A stretch of DNA of 64,000 nucleotides, from positions 310,001-374,000 of the forward strand of contig NZ_JAVDDU010000001.1 of the NCBI RefSeq assembly GCF_030848505.1, given 5' to 3'. The position numbers and the translations under genes were made by a program. Positions 58,011-64,000 of this stretch are shown here, piece by piece. The notes beneath the pieces are model-generated. The model saw nothing but the letters and a program-made list of their open reading frames with translations. It did not search any database and had not been told where the DNA came from. Each line of letters begins with the position of its first letter. Position 1 is the stretch's first letter. This stretch comes from Marinimicrobium hydrolyticum (GTDB taxonomy: Bacteria > Pseudomonadota > Gammaproteobacteria > Pseudomonadales > Cellvibrionaceae).

Positions 58011-59147
58011 TCATGTCTGGGTTTTGGGTCCACATTCATCAAGCAGAAAAGGCGCGGCATGTTCCGATCGGAACGCCAGCCCATGACCGGCCCGTTCCCG
58101 GTTTGGCCACAGCTTGCCATTGCGCAGCTCTGGCACATGTTCGAACAACAGTTTCTCTAGCCGAACATGGTCGTGAAAATATTCAATGTGTTTGAAGTTG
58201 GGAAGCGTTGCGCACAGAGCCGTATGAACAGCGGGCGCGCAATGGGCCGAGAGCGGTATCTGAAACGCTTCGCACAGCTGCGCCGCCTGAATAAAACCCG
58301 AGTAACCACAGCGTGTGGCGTCCGCTTGTAGTATGTCGACGGCGTGTGTTTCCAGCATGCGCCGAAAGTAAATTCCGCCCCAACCGTATTCGCCAGCGGC
58401 GATGGCAATTCCAGATGGAGTTCGATCACGCAACCAACTGAGTCCTTCCAGATTATCGGAAGAAACGGGCTCCTCCAGCCAGCAGATGCCCCAGTGATGT
58501 AAACGTTCTATCAGATCCAATGCGGTGCGCGGGTTGTAGGCGCCGTTGGCGTCCACCATGAGCTCAACGTCGGGACCCACCACTTCTCGGGCCAACGCCA
58601 CCCGGCGGATGTCTTCTTCCAGGATCAGGCCGAGTTTAATTTTGACGGCGGTTAAACCAAGCTCCATCCAGTCTGCCAATTGGCTTCGTAACTGTTCGTC
58701 TGTGTAAGTGGTGAAGCCACCGCTGCCGTAGACCGGCACCCCAGCGCGAGAATTTCCCCAGAGAGTGCTGAGCGAGATATTGAGCAGCTTGCCTTTTAGG
58801 TCCCAGAGCGCAATGTCCATCGCCGAGGCGGCCATAAGGCCAAGGCCGGGCCGCCCGATGTTGCGCAGAGATTGGTTCATGTGCAGCCAGAGGCTGGGTA
58901 GATCCACGGCACGACTGCCCATTACGCTGGGCGCCAGTGTGTCGCGCACCAGAGCGGCCGCGGCCAAACCGCCGGTGTAGCTGTAACCCAGGCCCACGTG
59001 ATCGCCCGCGCGGATCTGCACTACCAACAGTTCCGTGGAGCTCCAGTGAAAGGTGCCATCGCCTTCCGCGTCATCCGTGGGGACGCGATAAGCCGCCACC
59101 TCCACGGACTCTATCAGCGGCCCCTGTCCTTCCAAACACGCTGTCAT
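58011..59147 (-). CDS. Mandelate-racemase/enolase-superfamily enzyme
   Basis: Enolase-superfamily enzyme that abstracts the alpha proton of a carboxylate; such proteins include sugar-acid dehydratases and racemases. From ATG 59147 it is 378 residues (a GTG at 59156 abuts the preceding stop). Residues seen are the KxK base pair in AVKIKLG (about 168), metal ligands Asp in MVDANGAYNP (about 196), Glu in LEEPV (about 222) and Glu in AAGEYGWGG (about 250). A His is expected further on (SAHCAPAVH is the candidate). The substrate cannot be named. It is the second gene of the cluster, nine bases after the TPP enzyme. Confidence 0.9.
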   Translation of the reverse strand: MTACLEGQGPLIESVEVAAYRVPTDDAEGDGTFHWSSTELLVVQIRAGDHVGLGYSYTGGLAAAALVRDTLAPSVMGSRAVDLPSLWLHMNQSLRNIGRPGLGLMAASAMDIALWDLKGKLLNISLSTLWGNSRAGVPVYGSGGFTTYTDEQLRSQLADWMELGLTAVKIKLGLILEEDIRRVALAREVVGPDVELMVDANGAYNPRTALDLIERLHHWGICWLEEPVSSDNLEGLSWLRDRTPSGIAIAAGEYGWGGIYFRRMLETHAVDILQADATRCGYSGFIQAAQLCEAFQIPLSAHCAPAVHTALCATLPNFKHIEYFHDHVRLEKLLFEHVPELRNGKLWPNRERAGHGLAFRSEHAAPFLLDECGPKTQT

Positions 59148-59156
59148 GGTTGTCAC

Positions 59157-60941
59157 TCAGCGCCGGACGTTTAACCCAGAGAAAAACTGTTTGGTACTTT
59201 GTTTGATGATGCCCCACTGGTCCGGGTCCACCTTGGACAGTGCGCCCAGATAAGACGTGGCTTGATCCAGTGTGATATGCGGCGGCATAGGCGGCACATT
59301 GGGGTCGGTAATAAACTCAATCACCACCGGGCGATCCGCGGCCAAGGCTTCATCCCAAGCGCGTCCGATATCGTTGGGGTCATCCACATGAATATCCTTG
59401 AACCCCAACAGGCGGCCGTATTCCGCGTAGGGAAAGTCGATGACGTCCTGTGCGGTCGGGTATTTGGGGTCACCGGCCAGGGCTCGTTGCTCCCAAGTCA
59501 CTTGATTCAAGTCGTGGTTGACCAACACCATGATGATGAAACTGGGGTTTTGCCAGCGCCGCCAATACTGCATCACCGTAACCAGTTCAGCGTTGCCGTT
59601 CATCTGCATAGCACCGTCACCCACCATGGCAATGACCGGTCGATCCGGGTGCGCCATCTTAGCGGCAATGGCGTAAGGTACGCCGCTGCCCATGCTAGCG
59701 AGTTTGCCTGACAGCGAGCCCATCATGCCGCGTTGCATGCGAATATTGCGCGCGTACCAATTGGTGTGAGAGCCGCTGTCGCCACACAAAATGGTGTTGG
59801 ACTGCAGGCGCGGCGACAATTCCGAGAACACCCGTTGCGGGTTGATGGGGTCGGCGTCTTCCATGGCTTTCTCTTCCACGTCGATCCACCAATCGGAAAC
59901 ATTTTTCTCCACGGTTTTTCGCCAGGAGCGATCCGGTTTGTAATTAAGCAGCGGCATGAGTCGGCGTAACGTTTCAGCGCTGTCCCCGATGAGATTGACT
60001 TCCGTGGGGTAGCGGAGCCCGACGTTGCGCGGATCAAGGTCAATCTGCACGGCCCGGGCAGCGCCGTCCTTGGGTAGAAACTCAGAGTAGGGGAAGGTGG
60101 TGCCGACCATTAGTAAGGTGTCGCAGTTGGACATCAGTTCCCAACTGGCCTTGGTGCCCAACAAACCAATGGAGCCGGTAACAAAGGGCAGGTTGTCCGG
60201 TAGCACCGCTTTGCCCAGTAGGGCTTTGGCAGCCCCGGCGCCGAGAATTTCGCACACCTCGATCACTTCGTCGGTGGCGGACAGGGCGCCGGCGCCCACC
60301 AATAAGGCCACTTTTTTCCCGGCATTGAGCACTTCCGCCGCCGCGTGTAACTCCGCTTCCGATGGTACTGGGTGCTGGGGTGCAGGGCTGGCGCTGGAGT
60401 AGTTACTGCCGTGAGTGCGGGGTGGCGAAGGGACGGCTTTCATCATCTGCACATCATTGGGAATGATGATGCAGGTAACCGCGCGTTCGGCCGCGGCGAT
60501 GCGCACAGCGCGGTCAATTACGTGCCGGGCCTGCGACGGCTCGGTAATCATTTGGCAGTAACTGCATACGTCCGCAAACACCGTTTGCAGTGCCACTTCT
60601 TGTTGAAAGTCGCTGCCCAAAGAGCTGGCGGATTGCTGGCCAACAATTGCCACTACGGGCACATGGTCCCCTTTGGCGTCGTACAAACCAGCGAGCAAAT
60701 GCAAAGCCCCCGGTCCCGACGTGGCCATGCACACACCCACTTCGCCTGTGAACTTGGCGTGTCCGCCAGCCATAAAGGCGGACATTTCTTCGTGCCGGAC
60801 GCGCACGTAATCGAAGCGATCTTCCGCTCGATCCATAGCGCCCATGAGACCATTGATACCGTCGCCGGGATAACCAAAGATGCGCTTGATGCCCCAGTCC
60901 GTGAGTCGACTTAGAATGAAATCCCCCACTGTGTTCGCCAT
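59157..60941 (-). CDS. Thiamine-diphosphate enzyme, pyruvate oxidase (PoxB)-like
   Basis: A 594-residue ThDP-dependent enzyme of the acetolactate-synthase/pyruvate-oxidase family. The N-terminal Pyr domain has GYPGDGINGLMGAMDRA and the catalytic Glu51 in RHEEMSAFMAGGHAKF. The central domain (about 195-340) probably binds FAD. The C-terminal PP domain has the ThDP motif GDGAMQMNG...NHDLNQVTWEQR (about 439-480). It resembles PoxB (E. coli 572 residues), and the presence of YxxxF-type decarboxylase details cannot be judged without alignment. AAAGGAGATAGGT is a very strong ribosome-binding site. It is the first gene of the five-gene cluster. Confidence 0.88.
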   Translation of the reverse strand: MANTVGDFILSRLTDWGIKRIFGYPGDGINGLMGAMDRAEDRFDYVRVRHEEMSAFMAGGHAKFTGEVGVCMATSGPGALHLLAGLYDAKGDHVPVVAIVGQQSASSLGSDFQQEVALQTVFADVCSYCQMITEPSQARHVIDRAVRIAAAERAVTCIIIPNDVQMMKAVPSPPRTHGSNYSSASPAPQHPVPSEAELHAAAEVLNAGKKVALLVGAGALSATDEVIEVCEILGAGAAKALLGKAVLPDNLPFVTGSIGLLGTKASWELMSNCDTLLMVGTTFPYSEFLPKDGAARAVQIDLDPRNVGLRYPTEVNLIGDSAETLRRLMPLLNYKPDRSWRKTVEKNVSDWWIDVEEKAMEDADPINPQRVFSELSPRLQSNTILCGDSGSHTNWYARNIRMQRGMMGSLSGKLASMGSGVPYAIAAKMAHPDRPVIAMVGDGAMQMNGNAELVTVMQYWRRWQNPSFIIMVLVNHDLNQVTWEQRALAGDPKYPTAQDVIDFPYAEYGRLLGFKDIHVDDPNDIGRAWDEALAADRPVVIEFITDPNVPPMPPHITLDQATSYLGALSKVDPDQWGIIKQSTKQFFSGLNVRR

Positions 60942-61321
60942 ACCTATCTCCTTTCGTAATCGATCGGGCGCAATCGCTGTCTGGCCAGCACCGGCGCTAT
61001 GTCGGACGGGTCTGCCGACATGGCCATATCGGTGCCGGAAAAACCAGTGGCGAGGCCAATCCGTTTACAGGACCCTGTAAAACTCGACGTTGGGGGATAG
61101 GCAAAGTTCCCCAGCTGGCGCCGGGGTGCTCGTGTGCAACAACTGGATCATTTTTTTTGTTCAAGGCGTAAAGCGCAACGATTGGTTGCCCAATGGAGTG
61201 AACGCTACCGTGTAGAGTACGCAACCAGAGTTCAGTCTGTGGCAGAATGCCCAAGGCAATATGACCTGCCCTTGCAAACAGCGATTACCCGCCTGCCGAG
61301 GGCTTTAGTGCGAGGAACACT
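60942..61321. promoter_or_regulatory. Divergent region upstream of the TPP-enzyme cluster and lipoprotein gene
   Basis: No gene is supported in these 380 bases. There are two dyads: ATGTCGG...CCGACAT (60999-61021, 9-base spacer, with CACCG/CGGTG outside it) and TTTACAGG-AC-CCTGTAAA (61064-61081), either of which could be an operator for the leftward cluster. No TPP riboswitch motif was recognised. A 63-codon frame at 61134-61325 lacks a ribosome-binding site. Confidence 0.4.
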
Positions 61322-61948
61322 ATGAAACTGACGATGTTGATTTGGCTGTTCGCGGCCGCAGTCTTGACCGGCTGCGCCACTGCTCCGGAACCAGTGCCGC
61401 CTGAGACTGAAGCGGATGGCGTAACGGTGGATGATTACTTATTGGACGGCGTTTTTGTGGCTCCCGGAGCGGACTTTTCGGCCTATAACCGCTTGCTGGT
61501 GACTGATTTAAATTTGGAGGACTGGCGACCACCCGGTCGGGATCTGCCGTTGGGCGCAATGAATCGAAATGATCGGGAGTTTTTTCGCCAGGAATACGTT
61601 GGCGCTTTGGTGCACCACCTGGTGGCGGACGGAGCCTATGAGCTGGCGTTGGAACCCGGCAACGATGTCTTGCAAGTGGATGCCAGCCTACATCAAACCA
61701 CCCTGAGCCAAGAGGCCAGTGAGCAGATGGGTGTGACAGACCCCAGAGACATGGCAGTGATTGTACTCAGTATAGAGCTTTATGATTCCGTATCTGGTCG
61801 CTTGCTGGCCACGGTAACCGATCGGCAGCCTTTGGGGCGCGGCGCAAATCACGGCAGCAGTCCGCTCACGCCCATGCAAGTGCGGCGTGCGTTTTCTGAG
61901 TGGATGCACTATTTACGGGAAGAGTTGGACGAATTGCGGGAAGGTTAA
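61322..61948 (+). CDS. DUF3313-type lipoprotein
   Basis: Predicted lipoprotein of 208 residues: signal segment MKLTMLIWLFAAAVLTGC with lipobox LTGC (Cys18). A soluble domain contains GVFVAPGADFSAYNRLLVTDLNLEDW and FRQEYVGALVHHLVADG, resembling DUF3313 family proteins. GAGGA lies ahead of the ATG. The function is unknown. It is convergent with the UspE-like gene across a strong hairpin. Confidence 0.78.
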   Translation: MKLTMLIWLFAAAVLTGCATAPEPVPPETEADGVTVDDYLLDGVFVAPGADFSAYNRLLVTDLNLEDWRPPGRDLPLGAMNRNDREFFRQEYVGALVHHLVADGAYELALEPGNDVLQVDASLHQTTLSQEASEQMGVTDPRDMAVIVLSIELYDSVSGRLLATVTDRQPLGRGANHGSSPLTPMQVRRAFSEWMHYLREELDELREG

Positions 61949-61965
61949 GCTGGGTGGCGAGATGT

Positions 61966-61993
61966 GTGACGCGGACCCTATGGTCCGCGTCAC
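61966..61993. terminator. Bidirectional hairpin between lipoprotein and UspE-like genes
   Basis: GTGACGCGGACC-CTAT-GGTCCGCGTCAC is a perfect 12-bp stem in the 55-base gap of two convergent genes. The T-run is lacking on both sides, so it is either a factor-assisted terminator or an RNA-stabilising hairpin. Confidence 0.6.
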
Positions 61994-62003
61994 AGTGTGT
62001 CGC

Positions 62004-62822
62004 TTATTCGTGGTTGATGACCATAACGTCGTCATCCAAAGCGGCAATCAGACGCTCGGCGGTATTGCCCCGGCGCGTCGTAGTCATACCGTTTTGGCCC
62101 AGAGTACCTATAACCACCAGGTCCGCCCCGATGTCATCGGCGACGTCGGCCACCACATCGGAGGTATAACCGTTCTTGACGTGGATCCGGTCGGTCGCCA
62201 ACCCAGTGTCCCGCACCAGTCGACCTCGGTCCGGATAGCTCATGGAGTCCAAATAACCATTCACCACATGCAGATCCGCGCCGTACACTTCTGCGAAGTG
62301 GCGGGCCTGTTCGAGAATCAACTTGTTCAGTTCTTTCTGAATGTCCCGCTTGGCCTGGAAGTTCACCGCCGCCAGGATGACCTTGCGCTGCTCCTTAGCG
62401 GCCGGGCGAATCAAGACTACTGGGCAGGGCGCGCCTTTTAGCAGCTCCCACTTGGATTCGGTAAAGGTAAAACGGCTGTAATTCACTTTGGCGTGCACCG
62501 GCAGGTAAATCAGGTCAGAGCCAAAACGCTTGGACGACTGCATGATCGACTTTTGCCATTCGCTCGACCAGGAAACCTCAATCAGATACTCCAATCCGGC
62601 GCTTGCAAGAGGCTTCTTAATGGTTTCGTCGAACCAGCTCTGGTCACGGAACAGGTTGTCATTGCTGGCGCGAGTATCCACCGCGTCGCCATCGACCGCG
62701 ACAAATACATAAATGTAGGGTTTCACTTCATGGAGTGCGGCGGTAATGATGGCGCGCTCCAGCGCAATATGCTGCTCGTCGTTGGGGTCGACAACGACAA
62801 AGAGTTTTTGCTGTATGGTCAT
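62004..62822 (-). CDS. UspE-like tandem universal stress protein
   Basis: A 272-residue cytoplasmic protein of two UspA domains (about 1-140 and 145-272). The second domain has GTLGQNGMTTTRRGNTAERLI, close to the ATP-binding G-x2-G-x9-GN form (UspE type). The length and tandem arrangement match UspE (E. coli 316 residues, a little longer). CAGGAG is a strong ribosome-binding site. It stands alone and is divergent from the 50-residue gene. Confidence 0.9.
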   Translation of the reverse strand: MTIQQKLFVVVDPNDEQHIALERAIITAALHEVKPYIYVFVAVDGDAVDTRASNDNLFRDQSWFDETIKKPLASAGLEYLIEVSWSSEWQKSIMQSSKRFGSDLIYLPVHAKVNYSRFTFTESKWELLKGAPCPVVLIRPAAKEQRKVILAAVNFQAKRDIQKELNKLILEQARHFAEVYGADLHVVNGYLDSMSYPDRGRLVRDTGLATDRIHVKNGYTSDVVADVADDIGADLVVIGTLGQNGMTTTRRGNTAERLIAALDDDVMVINHE

Positions 62823-63030
62823 GATGACTCCTGCTGATTATCCGTACCGATGACGGCCTTAATTGTTATAGCACCCTTTTGGCACCGAACACCGGGCTAG
62901 CATAGCAACGAGCAGAGGTTTTTTACAGAGAAAAGTGGTGCGACCTTGCGTTTGTACCCCGCTTCTGTGCTATAGGTAAATAGGTAGCTACTAAAGACGC
63001 ACCATATCCAGGCAGTAGAAGGAGTGTTGT

Positions 63031-63183
63031 ATGGCGAATGATCAAGGTTGGCAAAGACGGTCTGACGACTGGGTCAAAGCGAGTCACGAATCCCGTAAAC
63101 GCAAAGAGCAAGCTCGCCGCGAAGCGTTGGCCAACCGCTACCGGCCGCCCGAGCCTCAGGAACAAAAAGCCGCCTATCGATAG
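63031..63183 (+). CDS. Small basic protein (50 residues)
   Basis: I do not recognise the family. ATG 63031 follows an almost ideal ribosome-binding site (AGAAGGAGTG, seven bases before the ATG). The product MANDQGWQRRSDDWVKASHE... is strongly charged: rich in R, K and E, with one Trp near each end of the first third and a Pro-rich tail (RPPEPQEQ). There is no signal peptide or cysteine. It is probably helical from 15 to 40 with no other motif. A possible promoter (TTGCGT, TATAGG) lies about 60-85 bases upstream, and a stem GCCGCCT/AGGCGGC overlaps the stop codon. Confidence 0.7.
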   Translation: MANDQGWQRRSDDWVKASHESRKRKEQARREALANRYRPPEPQEQKAAYR

Positions 63184-63204
63184 AGGCGGCCTTGTGCGGG
63201 CGTG

Positions 63205-63996
63205 TTACTCGTCCCAATCAAAGCCGGAATGGCGGGCTAGCTCCCGGGGTTGCAGCACGCCGATGTGGCGTTCCCCATCAATGATCCAAGTGGGGAAGTT
63301 GCGAATATCCGCACGGCTGCACTCCAGTGCCATTCCACCGTGACGGCCATGGGGCGTGCATTCAATATAGGGCAGGTGTTCTTTGGCATCGCCAAACAGG
63401 GCGTTTTGCTGCTGGCAGGCGGCGCACCAGGAGGCCCCAAAGTAACGGGCACCGGTTTCATCCAGATGCTGAGCCAACGAAGTGAGCCGGTCATCCGGCG
63501 GCGTTGATAAGAGTGCGTCGTAATTGTAGTAAAAGTGCAGGGCACCCACTACGAGCACCGCGACGACTCCGCGATTGAGCAACCAGTTGGTCCAACTGGT
63601 CCCCGGAGCCTGGGTTGGCCGCTTAACCGTTAAAAGGGTGAAAATTGCGCCGATAATGGCCAAAGACGCTAGGCACCAGAGGCACACAGCGCTCAATTGC
63701 CAGAGTCCTATCACCGTCAAATAGAGGCTAATGGCCAGTGCGATTAACGCCAGAGTCCAGAGCCTTCTCCAGTCTTTCAGGCGCTGCGTACCCCGCCACG
63801 CCAACCCGGCCATCAAGCCGTAGAGTAGAAAGCCCCAAAACGCTAGGGGTAAGCCCATCACCTGTGACCAACGGCTTTGCTGAATCACGTCGCAACCGGA
63901 TTCCGGGCCGCACAAAATCGCACCACCGCCTCCGAGCCATGCGAGAACGCTCAAGTAGGCGGTCAACGCCATGCCAATTAAAGCTAAACCCAGCAC
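63205..63996 (-). CDS. VKOR-thioredoxin fusion (possibly 5' incomplete)
   Basis: A membrane thiol-oxidation enzyme coupling quinone to disulfide formation. An N-terminal VKOR-like domain (about 1-130, four to five helices) has loop cysteines Cys29 and Cys35 (CGPESGCDV) and the redox pair Cys105/Cys108 in CLWC. A linker with a further helix (about 142-158) leads to a thioredoxin-like domain (about 165-263) with Cys191/Cys194 in GASWCAACQQQ. It reaches the window edge: the GTG start at 63996 is the first available, and an upstream start beyond 64000 is possible. It may supply disulfides to periplasmic proteins such as the cytochromes. The 21-base gap to the 50-residue gene holds no terminator. 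Confidence 0.87.
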   Translation of the reverse strand: MLGLALIGMALTAYLSVLAWLGGGGAILCGPESGCDVIQQSRWSQVMGLPLAFWGFLLYGLMAGLAWRGTQRLKDWRRLWTLALIALAISLYLTVIGLWQLSAVCLWCLASLAIIGAIFTLLTVKRPTQAPGTSWTNWLLNRGVVAVLVVGALHFYYNYDALLSTPPDDRLTSLAQHLDETGARYFGASWCAACQQQNALFGDAKEHLPYIECTPHGRHGGMALECSRADIRNFPTWIIDGERHIGVLQPRELARHSGFDWDE

Positions 63997-64000
63997 CGGC

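Noticed and set aside
60942-61120. Possible TPP riboswitch upstream of the ThDP enzyme gene
   Set aside because: The conserved THI-box motifs were not found on the transcript strand.
61134-61325. 63-codon frame ahead of the DUF3313-like lipoprotein gene, overlapping its start by four bases
   Set aside because: It has a GTG start with no ribosome-binding site and unremarkable composition, and the overlap could be chance.

Overview
The window reads as chromosomal, core-genome DNA of a marine-type gammaproteobacterium. The main evidence is the run bamA-skp-lpxD-fabZ-lpxA-lpxB-rnhB-dnaE-accA, which is the classical gammaproteobacterial cell-envelope/replication cluster. It is supported by a homodimeric aceE/aceF pair, a single-chain purL, mltF, a fused mrpAB-CDEFG antiporter operon, and the long palindromic intergenic repeats. 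A cellvibrionalean relative (Marinimicrobium/Microbulbifer-like) is my inference from overall flavour, not something the sequence proves. I see no rRNA or tRNA gene, CRISPR array, prophage, integrase or complete insertion sequence.

Layout. 1-11.8 kb (+): outer-membrane assembly and lipid A/fatty-acid genes, RNase HII, DNA polymerase III alpha, and the acetyl-CoA carboxylase alpha subunit. A bidirectional terminator faces a leftward catalase with a partial OxyR-like site. 13.5-17.0 kb: a small membrane/coiled-coil protein, a YciH/SUI1 factor, a membrane chemoreceptor, a lipoprotein cytochrome c and SlyX. 17.1-26.3 kb: a large PAS-GGDEF-EAL protein, the BepA protease (-), a TusA-like protein, an AI-2E/PerM permease and an M16-like protein that has lost its zinc motif. 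26.7-31.1 kb: pyruvate dehydrogenase E1 and E2, without lpd. 31.1-32.1 kb: a gene-free kilobase packed with palindromic repeats. 32.2-35.9 kb (-): VanZ-like, tandem Usp, SulP-STAS transporter, MobA. 36.0-40.4 kb (+): PdxH, a class III CoA-transferase, a DUF1653 protein, TadA and a TraF-like outer-membrane protein. 40.4-46.2 kb (-): the complete Mrp cation/proton antiporter. 46.4-52.1 kb: divergent mltF and purL. 52.2-60.9 kb (-): a five-gene metabolic cluster (PoxB-like TPP enzyme, enolase-superfamily enzyme, YdiJ-like FAD/Fe-S dehydrogenase, SDR, GH15). 61.3-64.0 kb: a DUF3313-type lipoprotein, a UspE-like protein, an unlisted 50-residue gene, and a VKOR-thioredoxin fusion running off the right edge.

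The most unusual structure is a family of roughly 160-175 bp palindromic repeats. Three full copies lie at 10.5, 31.3 and 31.7 kb, an inverted copy at 31.9-32.1 kb, and a remnant at 31.2 kb. They keep a short common core between stems whose sequences change in compensating fashion. The inverted copy is split by a 70-bp insert made almost entirely of four consecutive hairpins and flanked by a 3-bp duplication. Other points of interest are the degenerate M16 protein, the TPP/enolase/FAD/SDR/GH15 cluster, the EF-hand-like insert in BamA, and the 50-residue gene with a strong ribosome-binding site.
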